Positions 33,840-45,115 of a stretch of DNA of 64,000 nucleotides are shown one piece after another. A program made the position numbers and the translations under genes. How positions within the stretch are numbered: the first letter of the stretch is position 1; each line of letters opens with the position of its first letter. Source of the DNA: Chrysemys picta bellii (lineage: Eukaryota; Chordata; Testudines; Emydidae); contig NC_088809.1 of NCBI RefSeq assembly GCF_011386835.1, positions 7,174,001 to 7,238,000 on the forward strand, read 5' to 3'. The notes beneath the pieces were generated by a model. It saw only the letters and a program-made list of their open reading frames with translations, searched no databases and was not told the DNA's origin.

Positions 33840-35385
33840 TGATTCAAAGCCCTTTGGAAAGGTTCCCCCTTGACTTCAATGTGCTCTCCACAGTCTGAAG
33901 GGTGAATGCACACAGCCGTTTTCAAAGCGTTATTTGTACTGAAAGCGCAGCTTCGAGGACCAGCGTTGTTTTTAAAGCGTTAGCAATGGCCATGGGTGGG
34001 ATTCCAAAATGGCAGCCTCTTGGCAATCGCTGTCAGAGAGACTAAAGACTGAATGGACAGGAGAGCAAATTACCCTTCATCTTTATCCCTTCAGGTCCAA
34101 GTTGATGCACGTTGATAGCTCAGTGTGTAGGAATCTCCCTATGCCTGACTTTTTCTGTAGCTAGATGAGAATTCAGTCAACCCAGCCCCTTTCACCAGTG
34201 CTACAGTGAACAAAATTTTCTTAATGAACCCAGACCTTTAGAAGGAGAATGCGGGAACAGGTCTATAAATGGTTAGAAATGGCATTATTCATGTAATTTA
34301 TTAACTGGATAAAAATTATGGCAGACTATTGTTTGAAATAGACATGTCTCTCCTCCTCCTCCCTCCCGCCACATGGATCTTTTACTGTTTCTCACATTGT
34401 GGAGTCAACTTCATGTGACATCTCCTATCCACCAATCTCTGTTTAAAAGTACATGTGAAACTGGGTTAAGTAACATGAGCAAATAATACAGGCCTTGTAT
34501 TGGAGTGCCTTTATGTTGTGATTGAAACTAGTTTGCATGCTGATTTGTAGCGGTGCCCAGGCTGTCCTGTCTCCAGGGTTCTCTACCAACTGAGTAATAA
34601 ATAAGGATGAAATGAACATCGCCTTTCCTAAAACAATTTTGGAGGTTAAAAAAAAAAAGGGAATGGAGGACAGTTATTGATTGGAGCTATGAAAGTATCA
34701 GAGTTGCTTTTCTCCTTTATGTTGCCATAGGTTTTGGTCTGGGATGGGGGACAAACGAGTAGAAAATAATTGCAGATGAGGATTTACTTTTTTTTTTTTT
34801 TAAGTGGATGTTCCTAACTGTATCATCTGCAGCTCATCTCATCTGTTTGCAATAATGTTGCACTTTGTTCCTAATGTAACTCTCTAATGAATGTTGCTTT
34901 TTAACTTTGGGTTTGCAGACGTTTATTTTTAGAAGCTCAGAAAGGAATCCAGCTCTAAACCCCACTCTTCTTAAATTCTCAGATTGCAAGGTCTGCTGGG
35001 CCACGAACGGGAGTTTGTCTGATGCATTAAACCTGACACTCTTACCTAATCAGCTTCAGATGGCACCTTTGATAGCAGCCGCAGATAAGCTGAAAAGGCT
35101 GCTGGTGCTTTCCTTACAGTATCTGCTCCCCGGTACAGCTTGCCCACTGTCCGAGTGCAGCATTAAGAAAACAAATAGCCACCTTCACCAAACGCATTGG
35201 ATAAGATACCATATTCCTTTTTCAGCTCACCTTTGCTACAGAGATTTAGTCTTAAACAAGTGGTGACTGGCAAAGGGGCGGTGTATCTATCAGGCAATGC
35301 TTTTGAATGTATACCATCAGACCCTGGAAAAAAATTCTTATTGCAAAAGAGCTTAGCCAATAATATAAACAATATCTACTTCTCT
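33840..35385. other. Single-copy noncoding stretch
   Basis: No exon or repeat firmly recognised. The stretch about 34900-35200 stays open for over 100 codons in one frame, but the product resembles no family I know and starts from a TTG. Confidence 0.45.
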
Positions 35386-35389
35386 TCAT

Positions 35390-35585
35390 TCGCCAATATC
35401 AATGTGATTTACAAAGGAAGATAGATATTATTATCCCCAGCTCACCAGGGAGGAAACTGAGGCACAAACACGTAAAGTGACTTGTCTAAAGTCACACATC
35501 TGGTCAGTGGCAGAGATGAGAATATAAACTAGTTCTCCTGCCTTCCAGTCCATTTCCCATTGACTCACATTGATTCCCATACATG
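35390..35585. repeat. MIR SINE
   Basis: 'tattattatccccagctcac' followed by 'ggaaactgaggcacaaacac' and 'gtgacttgtctaaagtcaca' is a clear MIR core, with 'gtcagtggcagagatgagaa' after it. Confidence 0.8.
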
Positions 35586-35589
35586 TGTG

Positions 35590-36670
35590 TGTATGAATAT
35601 GTGACTGCAGTGTTTTGCATGGTTGTTAAACAACAACTACAACAAAAATCCTCAAACCCTGCAATATGATACTCATTGCCCCCAAACACTGCAATATCAT
35701 TGATTTAGCAGTAGGGTTTAGGAGTATTAGTGCAGAATACCATAGTACTTGGCTTTATATGAGGGATGAGCCCTGGACAGGCGAAAACTCACTGTGTTTT
35801 AATATCATTAAACTCGAAGCATCCCACGATGCTACAAATAATAAAGAGTAAGCATAAAAGGGATTATGAAAACCTTGTGCTGTGTTGATTTATCCAGTGG
35901 TAATCAGCAGAGGAACGAAAGCCCAAGTAATTTCTCAGCAGCATTCGGTTGTTGCAGGGAGTCTATTTGCTGCATGGGAAGAAGCCCTGTGGTACTTGGG
36001 TGACGGCTGAGAAAAACCCAGCCTCAGCCTTTCTAGCCTCTGATGTTAATCTTTGTGATGGGGAGGACAATATTGACAGCAGGATGGTGCACTCTGGCTT
36101 CAATGACAGGCCATATGTTTGCAAAATAGACTGAAGTACCAAATATAAAAGGCATAGGCAAGTGTGGAGTGAGGGAGAGATGTATTTTTTTTTGTTTGTT
36201 TTACGTGTAAAACTTCCCCCATTTGGCAGCAGCCCAGTAACAATTAATCAGCAGGGGACTTTTAGAAAGCATCTTCCTAGGAAGTCGGAATACAGAAAAA
36301 TCCTTCAAATTAAACATCATTTAAAACAAAGCCCTGCGTCAATATAAAATGGTGAAGGGACTTGCAACAAATATGGATTACTCGGTGTAAATAAATTGGA
36401 CCTGTTTCTGATCTTGCACCAAGTATACACGGGTATATATCACTTCGTTTCAATTGGATTATTCCAGATTTTTACACTGATGTAAGCAAGAGGAGAACGT
36501 TCCAATGGGATCTGCTGTTTCAACACTAGGTGGCCACCTGGGGCTCTCTTGAGACAGGGACTCTCGTCTTTGGTCCTTGGTGACATCCGAGGGTTTTTAA
36601 TCCAACCTACGCTTAATAGTTTGTTTTTAAATGTACACTGCTTAATATTGTATATGAAACACTTAAATGT
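35590..36670. other. Noncoding stretch
   Basis: A palindromic MITE fragment sits at about 36410-36500 ('cttgcaccaagtatacacgg', 'tttttacactgatgtaagca'). Otherwise unassigned. Confidence 0.5.
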
Positions 36671-36771
36671 CCCAATTCATACTCAAGTATCAGAGGGGTA
36701 GCCGTGTTAGTCTGTATCCACAAAAACATAAAGGAGTCCGGTAGCACCTTTAAAGACTAACAGATTTATTT

Positions 36772-36810
36772 GGGCATAAGCTTTCGTGGGTAAAAACCTC
36801 ACTTCTTCAG
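36772..36810 (-). ncRNA. Hammerhead-ribozyme-like core at the PLE 3' end
   Basis: Minus strand: CTGAAGA, extra A, hairpin (gtg-a-ggt, T loop, acccac, with one bulged A), GAAA, then 'gcttatgc'. Both conserved boxes are intact. The position, inside the terminal repeat downstream of the coding region, matches where hammerheads are known in PLEs. Stem I is not convincing. Confidence 0.5.
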
Positions 36811-36896
36811 ATGCATGGAGTGAGAATTATAGATTCAGGCATTATTATACTGACACATGAAGAGAAGGGAGTTACCGCACAAGTGGAGAACCAGTG

Positions 36897-37518
36897 TTAA
36901 CAGGGCCAATTCGAACAGGGTGGATGTAGTCCACTCCCAATAATAGATGAGGAGGTATCAATTCCAGGAAAGGCAAAGCTGCTTTTGTAATGAGCCAGCC
37001 ACTCCCACTCCCCATTCAAGCCCAAATTAATGGTGTTAAATTTGCAAATGAATTTTAGTTCTGCAGTTTCTCTTAAGTCTGTTTCTGAAGTTTTTTTGCT
37101 CAAGTATGGCTACTTTTAAATCTGTTTATAGAATGTCCAGGAAGATTGAAGTGTTCTCCTACTGGCTTTTGTATGCTACCATTCCTGATGTCCGATTTGT
37201 GTCCATTTATTCTTTTAAGTAGAGACTGTCCAGTTTGGCCAATGTACATGGCAGTGGGGCATTGCTGGCATATATCATATTAGTAGATGTACAGGTGAAT
37301 AAGTCCCTGATGGTGTGGCTGATGTGGTTGGGTCCTCCGATGGTGTCGCTAGAGTAGATATGGGGACAGAGTAGGAAACGAGGTTTGTTACAGGGTTTGG
37401 TTCCTGGGTTGGTGTTTTTGTTGTGTGGTGTGTAGTTGCTGGTAAGTATTTGCTTCAGGTTGGGGGGTTGTCTGTAAGCGAGGACTGGCCTGTCTCCCAA
37501 GGTCTGTGAGAGTGAGGG
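36897..37518 (-). pseudogene. PLE GIY-YIG endonuclease remnant, frameshifted
   Basis: Minus-strand frame 1 gives 'TLGDRPVLAYRQPPNLKQIL', then a Cys-rich stretch (PCNKPRFLLCPH, zinc-finger-like) and 'RDLFTCTSTNMIYA'. The reading frame then shifts. The expected YIG motif (codons at 37238-37246) lies in another frame from MIY (37270-37278), so about 10 nt seem lost between them. The end resumes as 'ETAELKFICKFNTINLGLNG' and stops at 'SNWPC'. The order Cys-rich, GIY-YIG and C-terminal tail suggests a Neptune-type PLE, from memory of the family. Confidence 0.78.
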
Positions 37519-37530
37519 ATTCATACTAAA

Positions 37531-38100
37531 GTCAAGGGCACATGAGAATTCTATATGCAATGCAAACCAGTGGATTTTAATAAAAACAATTCTTTTCTGG
37601 TTTGAACAAAAACCTGGATGGCTGGAGATCCCTGAGGACATGAATTTGTCCAGTGTAGTTTAAATTTTGAACTGTAATTTGCAAAACCTGCAAACTTTTG
37701 ATCAAGTCCTGCTTATTTTTTGGGCCAACTCATATTTTTTTGACCGTCAAGTATTCACAGACACAATCTTCCTCCCCCCCCCACACGTCCCACGTAGCCT
37801 CCTCGTATAGAACGCGGGCCTGTAGTCTCCATGGTTACCACAGTACACAAGCTTGGAAAGTGGCTTTCCAAGCTCTAAGCCCCGTGCCTGAGGCCCCAGA
37901 TGTATTGTTGTCTTTTTTCAGTGCCTGAGTAAAAATACTTTAAATCTTTATGTATTTTACTCACAATGAGGAAGATAAGCTTAGGAATGTGCGTGAGCGT
38001 GAGATAGAGTGCTAGTGAGTGAGTCTCTCACCCAATGGGTGAGACTGGACATGTCTGTGCTTTGCACCTTGTGTAGTCATTTATAGCTGCTGCTGCTGTT
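37531..38100. other. Single-copy noncoding stretch
   Basis: No exon or named repeat recognised. Confidence 0.5.
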
Positions 38101-38104
38101 TAAC

Positions 38105-38218
38105 ATTTATCTTGTGATCATGCCTCACCCAGTTCTGGTCTCCATTGTGCTAGGTGCTGTACAAACACATGGAAAATGACAACCCCTGTCCCGAAGACCT
38201 TACAGTCTGTGCAAATAG
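38105..38218. repeat. Copy of the 'gtgctaggtgctgtacaaac' repeat family
   Basis: 'ctccattgtgctaggtgctg' and 'tacaaacacatggaaaatga', then 'cccctgtcccgaagacctta' match the unit at 2215. Confidence 0.75.
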
Positions 38219-39845
38219 GTAAGACTCAGGCCCTCACTTTCACTAGTGTACATCAGGAGTGTCGACGCTGGAGGTGTCAATGGCGTAACGCTGGTGTAAA
38301 ACCCCCGTGAGAGGAAAATCTGGGACAAGTGAGTGTAAAATTGCTATAAAGCTGATTCAGTAAAATTTTACAGCCACTTTGCCGAGGTGTAAATAGCTAC
38401 CTAGGGCAATTGGGCTCAGAGTTTAGATAAACTCCTCTAAATTTAAATGAAGACCAGTGCTTTTAACTATGCAGCCGTGAGCCAGACAAATGCTGAAGTG
38501 AGGAGGGGGGAGAGAAGGGGAGATCAGATTTCTAAGCACCCTTGAAACCAAAGCTGCACTGTTTATAAACTTCCATAAATATTAATTGATATTTAATAAG
38601 GTAGGCAAACACAAGGGAAAGTATTGTTTTGGCCTCTCCTACACAGCAATCCCAGCCAAGCGTGAAAGAGTTTGTGTAACTTTCCTCAGGGGTTAAGAGC
38701 AGGTCATGGAAGGTCCTTTTTCCTGGCCAGTGTCCCAGCTTTTTAAGCTACAAGGGAACACAGTAGGCTCATGGGAATTTAACCCAAATACCTGCTGTCT
38801 ATAGAGTGAAACTATTTGACTGCACATAGCTTTTGGACTTTAAAGTGTATAGACTAAATAAAAAGGGGTCGGGGAAGGGGAAATACCTTCCCTCCTTTTC
38901 TTCCCCACCCTCACCAGATACGAGGGGTTGATGGTAATGTTGCTGATGAAATGAATGATGTTGGTTTTCCAATAGGATTATGCTTGAAAGGGGGTTAATG
39001 TTTTGTCAGTTGTGAAGTATGATGAGATAATCGCAGAAGTTAATTGATATGCCTTCCCACATAACTTGACAGCTCAGACAGGTGGTGAGTCGCCCTTCTG
39101 CTCGCATACATTGGACTGTTGTCTGCCATGGTTGGGTTCTAACTTACAGAGACAAGCTGACTGAGAAATAGGTCAACGTTTAAAAAGAAAAATCCCTCAA
39201 CCCGGCGCCGCGAACTAGAAACTAACAGTCCCTCTATGTCTTGCTGCATCGTCTATGTTGTAAAGTGGCGGAGAAGGGGGGGGGGGGGGAAATGCTTGAA
39301 AGATTGCCAGAATTATCCAAGTGAAACTCTTCTGGGTTTGGAGTGAGTCACCAGCTCCAAACCAGAGACCAAAAGCACTGAAGAGTTTCTTCTCTTTTTG
39401 CTAACCTGAATGTACATTGGCCGCTTCAGGGATTCTCACTGAGATTCAGAGGAGAAAGAAAATCTTTCAAATAGAGTTAAGGCCCGAGTTACAAAATCAG
39501 GATCTGAGTTTTAAACCCTCAATAGACTAGGTATGCTCAGAACCAGGGTTGGATTTGATCAATTTATGGAGGTAAAGGCTAGCAGTAAAATAAGGGAATG
39601 ATTTCGCGTTGGGGAACCTCCCCAAAAATCTGTGGCTTCGCTTCTACTTTGATGCAAAGCCCGGTGAAGCTCAGCCATTCAGTCCAAAATATTCTTGGAC
39701 GTTTGTGGGATGGGACTTTTCGAAAACACTCAGTTGTGGCCCTCACTCTTCTCTCATGGGGTTCTGATGGTTGGTTTAAATGGGACAACGCTAAATGCTT
39801 TTGAAAACCCCTCCCTTTGCATTCATCAGACCCATAGCTTGGAGA
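38219..39845. other. Mostly single-copy noncoding stretch
   Basis: About 38920-39180 is free of recognised repeats and motif-rich ('ttaattgatatgccttccca', 'cttgacagctcagacaggtg' with a TGACAG word next to an E-box), so it may be regulatory. A G homopolymer of about 12 lies near 39279. No exon seen. Confidence 0.4.
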
Positions 39846-39850
39846 GACTC

Positions 39851-40144
39851 AGGCCATGTCTACATTACGGGGAGTATATGGCATAGCTATGCTGCGGTAG
39901 CAATACCAGCATACCCCTGTAGCATAGACATGGCCTACAGCACTAGAAGGGCTTTTTTTCATCCCTGTAGGAACAATACCTCCCTGAGCAGCAGTAACAA
40001 GGTCAGTGGAAGCATTCTTTCATCAACCTAGCAATGTCTATGCCAGGGGTTAGATCAACACAGCAACAGCACTCAGGGGTTGGATTTTTCACACCCCTAC
40101 GCACCGTAGCTATGTCAGCCTAAGTTTTAAATGTAGACCAGGCT
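39851..40144. mobile_element. Harbinger-like palindromic MITE
   Basis: The ends are inverted ('aggccatgtctacatta' left; 'ttaaatgtagaccaggct' right). The interior has 'gcatagctatgctgcggtag' and 'catagacatggcc'. It relates in ends and in 'cacacccctacgcaccgtag' to the outer MITE at 24067. No clean TSD. Confidence 0.75.
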
Positions 40145-41435
40145 ACAGGATGTGGGTAGGCAGGAGGGTGTGGATCAGAATCAAAGAAAATGTTCACACA
40201 CTCCTGGGGACCAAAACCACAGGGTTTCATTCAGTTCTGAGAGCATTATTATTTACATAAATAAATAGGAGAGAGAGAGAGAAATTTGGAAAAAAACTCT
40301 TAACAACCCAATTCAACACAACACCCAAACGAGGACTCAATTCAACAAAGCATTTAGTTTCCTGAATCGGGGTCCATAGCTCTTTCCCCTTAACATCTGT
40401 CTCTTCCTCACACAGAATGGCCAGACAATAACGTATCTTAGGGATGTTTTGTTTATTCTTATTTATTTTTGAGAGTATAATATATTATATTAGTTAGCCA
40501 GTCTGATGAAATGCCATACTGGAGTCTTTCCTCGACAATACCACCACCAAGGCATTTATTGTTGCAATGTGTCAAACGATTGAATCATTAGGCTATGAAA
40601 GATTAGATACATTTGAAGAACATATTTGCTCCTGCATGTGGAAGCAAAAGCTGAAGGGTTTTTTCCCTTAATACAGAGGCTCCTAGTAATTTAACCAATC
40701 ATACTTCTTAACAATTGTGTTTTCCACCCAAAACGGATCAAAGTTGCTCTCAGTTGCACCTAATTTGGGAAGCTTTTGGAATTCTAAAAGAAAAATTGTG
40801 GCAGTAGAACTAAACATTGCTGCTGGTATTCATATCTCAGACAAAGACAGCTTCACAATAGTTGCCTGTCTGTATCAAGTTCACCAGTTTTAATTACAAC
40901 ACCCCACAGTGGAAATTTCACAAAACATTTTATCCGTGCGTAAAATTTAATTAAACAAACAGAACCCTAAAGAAAGCATTACATTTGTCACAGCAAAATC
41001 TGCAGTGGAGTAGGATATTTCCTGCTCTTACAAATGGGTTATGTCTCAGGATTGACAGGGGTTACCTTTGATGCAATGCAGATGGAAAATCAAATGTAGG
41101 AATTAATCCCTCTCTAGCCAGATTATGTGGAATCTTAAACAGGTGGCAAGGGATGTCAAGCCCTTTACATTTTTCATTATATTGTGGTACTGGAGTCGTA
41201 AGATGCTGGCCAACCTTCTAGCAGAATGTGTTATGTGATATAATTGTAAGATGGAAAACAGTGAAGGAATTTCTTCCATTAGGTTTCAGAGGCCATGATG
41301 GCATCTTTAGTTGATAAAGGAACTGGATTATGTCTAATCCCTACTTTTGGTGACATTTTATTTCTTAGAAAACACTTTTAAAAGCACTTCCACCACTGCA
41401 AGTGGAATGTAAACTATAACTTGCAATGAGGCTCA
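40145..41435. other. Single-copy noncoding stretch
   Basis: AT-rich, with no exon, RNA gene or named repeat recognised. Confidence 0.5.
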
Positions 41436-41439
41436 AGCC

Positions 41440-41620
41440 AAGGTTTTCAGAAATGAGTAGAAATTCTGGGTGCCTCTATTTTGGGGTTTCCAATCACCAA
41501 TATTTTAAAGGGGCCTGATTCTCAGAGCACCCACCCTCTGAAAACCAGGGTCTTTTTTTAATGTGTGTCAAATTGGAGACCCAAAACTGGAGGCACCCAC
41601 TGTCCATAATCAGTTGTTTA
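41440..41620. repeat. Diverged amniote interspersed repeat
   Basis: 'aaggggcctgattctcagag' with 'cacccaccctctgaaaacca' and 'gagacccaaaactggaggca' recalls a common turtle/archosaur repeat whose centre reads 'tgctcagcacc'. Class unknown. Confidence 0.55.
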
Positions 41621-42780
41621 AATGAATTTTAATTTTAATTTATCGTATTGTCTAGAAGTACAGATTTTTTTGGTAATGAATAATACACTTATGAACCCTG
41701 AACACTTGGAGAAACAGGCTGTCAGGCAGTCCAGGGATTACAAATGAAGAGGTGAGTATCATGTATAGAACACACACAATACATTGTCTGGGAAACTTCC
41801 TTTGGAACAGCATGTGGGACACACTTCAAGGATCAAAAAAGCTCAAAGGACAGAGAAATAAATGGAGAGAGCATAGAAACAATTTAGATTGTTTGCACCA
41901 ATTAATGATGGGGCCCTTAATCCAGGGTCAAAACACTCTTAGACGTCGGGGAAGTTATGGTTCTGATCTGAATTTGCACCAAACTCAGCTTTCAGAGCCA
42001 AACCAAGACCTGGACCCAAACACTCCTGAGCTTCAGGCACGTCAAGATCTGAGTTTTGCAGCTCAGGTGTATCCTAGACTCAATACTTTTCCTATATTTT
42101 CTGTATTTTGCAGAAATACCTCCAAATATTTGGGAAGGTTGAGCTCCAAAGCACATGATCTCTGCTATATTTCCCTGCCCTCTGGGGTCAGCAAGCTTCT
42201 AAGGACAACCCCTATCTCAGTCCACTGAGCTCTGATCTTTGAAGCCAGAAGGATCTACTTGCTCGGACAAACGCATTAAACGTTTGTAACAAAACCTTTG
42301 ACCCGATGGTGGCATTTGTCACAAACCTGAAACCTGGGCAAGGTTCACCAACCATCAAGCAAGCCTGGGATTGAGTTGGACACCATGGGAAACTTTCTGG
42401 TTTCATCCAGGTTTTGCTTTGTTGTTTTGGGTTTATTCCTAAATTAGAGTCAAGGGGGACACAGCCTAGAAAAGCAGTAAAGCCAGAACAAAAGATCTGT
42501 TTGAACTCCAACAGGCAAAAGTGTTTCTAATTGGGCTGGTCCTTCCACACAGCAAACTAATATTTCCGGCATGAAGGACTGAATATAAGCAAATCATCCA
42601 GGAGAGAAACTGTGGAGGATATACCATTATGGAGAAAAGTAAAGGAGAAATATGCCGTTTTTTCTTGATGTATTGTTAGTATAGGCTAAAAAAAATGATG
42701 CCATGGCCTCCTCGAGACCACACCTTCAAGATTTCCCCGCATTCTGTGAGTGATGCCTACCATTCGGACCAGGACACATG
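41621..42780. other. Single-copy noncoding stretch
   Basis: Several short near-inverted words around 'gatctgaatttgcaccaaac' and 'gtcaagatctgagttttgca' (41960-42060) hint at an old repeat I cannot name. No exon seen. Confidence 0.45.
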
Positions 42781-42784
42781 CAGG

Positions 42785-43190
42785 AAGGCAGCATGCACTA
42801 ATGGTTAGTGTATGGAGGACAGTGTTTTGAAAACTTGATTCTATTCCTGGCTCTCTGATCCTAGTCAAGTCACATTGGGCTTGATCCTGAAAAGTACTGG
42901 TGACTCTGGTCCCGATCCAGCAAGGCACTTAAGCACATGCTTAACTTCAAGTGCTGACATAGTTCCATTGATTTCAATGTATGTGTTTAAGTGCCTTGCT
43001 AGATTGTGGCCAGAGTGTTCATCTCTTTGCAGGATCAAGCCCCTTAATTTCTCTCTTTCTGTGCTTCAGTTTCCCCATTTATAAAATCAGGATAAAGACA
43101 TTTACCTATCTGCCTCTGTAATTGCTTTGAGATTTAATGTGGAAGCTGTACAGCTTCCTTTACATTTCAATATGATTCCTGAATTTAAAA
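42785..43190 (+). mobile_element. tRNA-derived SINE split by a palindromic MITE
   Basis: The left half 'gcactaatggttagtgtatg' through 'gatcctagtcaagtcaca' is the tRNA-like head. The right half 'ttaatttctctctttctgtg' and 'cttcagtttccccatttata' is the body. The MITE at 42877-43042 sits exactly where the SINE consensus continues. Confidence 0.75.
42877..43042. mobile_element. Palindromic MITE inside a SINE
   Basis: The outer ends GGGCTTGATCCTG (42877-42889) and CAGGATCAAGCCC (43030-43042) are perfect inverted repeats. Inner arms 'gcaaggcacttaagcacatg' and 'gtgtttaagtgccttgc' are also inverted. The whole could fold as a long hairpin. Confidence 0.82.
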
Positions 43191-43512
43191 AGTTAAATAG
43201 CGGGTCTATGTAAGGGCAAAGCATTATTTGCTACTTGCTAAGACTGTTCCATTGTAGCTCACAGAACAATAGGGGGATTCCTGATTGTTTTGCAGAAAGG
43301 TCAACTTTCTCCCAGGAGATAAATTTCATGATCACAGTTTCACCAATGGCATCTTCTGTTTTGGAAAAAAAAATGAGTAAAATCCAATACACCAATTATA
43401 CATACTTTAAAAAATATATAATCTATATTCACAACCTTTGAACACCTTTCATTGTTTAAAATGCTAGCCTTGTTTCATTGCCTCTCATCCATTCCACTTG
43501 TGAATTATTAAC

Positions 43513-43746
43513 TAGAACTGGTTGAAAAATGCAAAAAACAAAAAACAAAAAACAAAACAAAAATAACCCACCCACCCCCCAAAAAAAAAACCAGGAATTT
43601 TTTTAATAGAATTTTTCAGTTTTTGAAAAATGTCAAGCACTTTATACGCTGGTCAAAAAAGTAAACTTTTTGTGAACAAACATAAAAATTTCTGCAAAAA
43701 ATACAATTTAAAATTTTGAAAATGCAAACATTTTCAACCAGATCTA
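43513..43746. mobile_element. AT-rich MITE with low-complexity A tract
   Basis: The ends 'ctagaactggttgaaaaatg' and 'cattttcaaccagatct' are inverted. Inside is an A/C tract (43530-43592) built of CAAAAAA units. A weaker relative may lie at 61345-61498. Confidence 0.6.
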
Positions 43747-43904
43747 TTCTTAACCAGTTAGAAGTACCTGCAGTTCTGTGCATTCATTTACAAAATGCAA
43801 CAGTGCGTTAACTCAGCATCGTTATGCCGCTAATCGTCACCTATGTTGTGTTTGCAGTTAAATCAAGGTGTAAGTTAGGGGACTTGCTTAGAGGACTCAA
43901 TATA

Positions 43905-44110
43905 GAAGTGAGTCAGTGTCTCCCACCGTCTAGAGTATGTACTGGGGAGTCAGGGAGTCAATAGATCTGGGTTCTATTCCACACACAGGCATTGACTCGC
44001 CTTGGGAAAGTCACTTAACTTCTCCGCACCTTTGTTTTCCCATCTGTGAATTGGGGCTAACGGTATTTAGCCTTTGAGATCAATGAATGAACCTGCTACG
44101 TGTTACAGTA
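43905..44110 (+). mobile_element. tRNA-derived SINE
   Basis: 'ctagagtatgtactggggag' then 'agatctgggttctattccac' (B-box-like) then 'cttgggaaagtcacttaact' and 'tgttttcccatctgtgaatt' follow SINE order. Confidence 0.78.
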
Positions 44111-44875
44111 TGTGAGCTCTTCCCATCTGCATCCTGTGTCTTTTGAGTCCCTTGAATCTTTTGACTTCAGTACCCCGGTGAATTGATTTATGACAATCTG
44201 TGAGAATTCTGTGCATCATAAATGCTGACCCCATTGCATTAGGTCTGTGAGAAGAGAGGCCAGACAATCACCTTCTGGCAAAGATGATCCACCAAAATTC
44301 CTGTTGAAGTCAGGGTTGTACATGTTTAGTACTATGGCTGAAAGTATTGAATTTGCCTTCCCAACAAAGGCTTTCTATTTCCATAGCCATTAGTATCACA
44401 GCTTTACTTAACTGCAAACAGCCAGTCTGGAATGCTGTTAGTAGTTTTACCTCATCCTTAGCGCAAATAAGTTCACCAGTAGAAACTGGCTGTGAGGTTA
44501 CATCCCAGACTGTGGAAGTACCCCCAAAACCTTTTCCTCTATACCCAGCTACGAGTCCACAGGGTTGAAAGGGCTCAGAAAGGAAAGCAAATGCTCTTTT
44601 GCATTACTCTGCAGCTTCACTTGCCGAGGTCAGAGTTCAAGGTTCTATGCTTCTCCTGCATTAGCTGATAAATTCCCTAGCCCCTTGAGCAAGAAGCTGC
44701 ATTCACCGAATCTCTTAAACTGCTTGAGAGGTTAGCGTTGTCATAATTTCTTTCAGGAGAAACCTAGAATGGCTGCTGGCAGTCGTGTAAAGGAGGAACT
44801 GATAGTTGTGTTGACGGTCCTGTGTGTATATTTGTAATTTTTATTTCAGTAGAATGTGCTCTGTTTGTGACTTGG
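44111..44875. other. Single-copy noncoding stretch
   Basis: No exon, RNA gene or named repeat. Confidence 0.5.
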
Positions 44876-44879
44876 TCTC

Positions 44880-45115
44880 ATAATAAGAAACTCTTTACAC
44901 TTGTAAGAACTGAAGATCTCAAAGCACAGCACTGTGAGGTGGGTACATGCTATCTCCATTTTATCAATGGGGAAACTAGGAGCAAAGATGAAGTGATTTA
45001 CCTGTGGTTGCACAGTCACTGGCAGAGCCGGAAATGGACTCCATTGTTCAACTTTCTCGGACCTGGGCTCCAACCACTAGGCAATGATCCCTATCACTTT
45101 CAGTGTCTGAAAAGC
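44880..45115. repeat. MIR SINE, well preserved
   Basis: 'tctcaaagcacagcactgtg' and 'aggtgggtacatgctatctc' then 'attttatcaatggggaaact', 'gtggttgcacagtcactggc' and 'agagccggaaatgg' give the MIR order from mid-body to 3' end. Confidence 0.82.

Larger units (their letters stand above)
36687..37518 (-). mobile_element. 5'-truncated Penelope-like element with TSD
   Basis: On the minus strand a broken C-terminal coding region (upper coordinates) is followed by a noncoding part and then the family-1 terminal repeat and 40-nt tail ('gatacagactaacacggcta'). Flanks read ATTCATACTCAA (36675-36686) and ATTCATACTAAA (37519-37530), a 12-bp duplication with one mismatch. PLEs encode a reverse transcriptase plus a GIY-YIG endonuclease; only the latter end is present here. 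The TSD shows truncation happened at insertion, not by later deletion. Confidence 0.85.

Noticed and set aside
34907..35266. Open frame of about 119 codons after a 'tttgcag' acceptor-like site
   Set aside because: It begins with TTG and has no family likeness; one acceptor-like word is not enough to call an exon.
41752..42228. Open frame of about 158 codons starting with ATG
   Set aside because: No recognisable domain, no sign of splice sites or conserved codon pattern; left as unassigned sequence.
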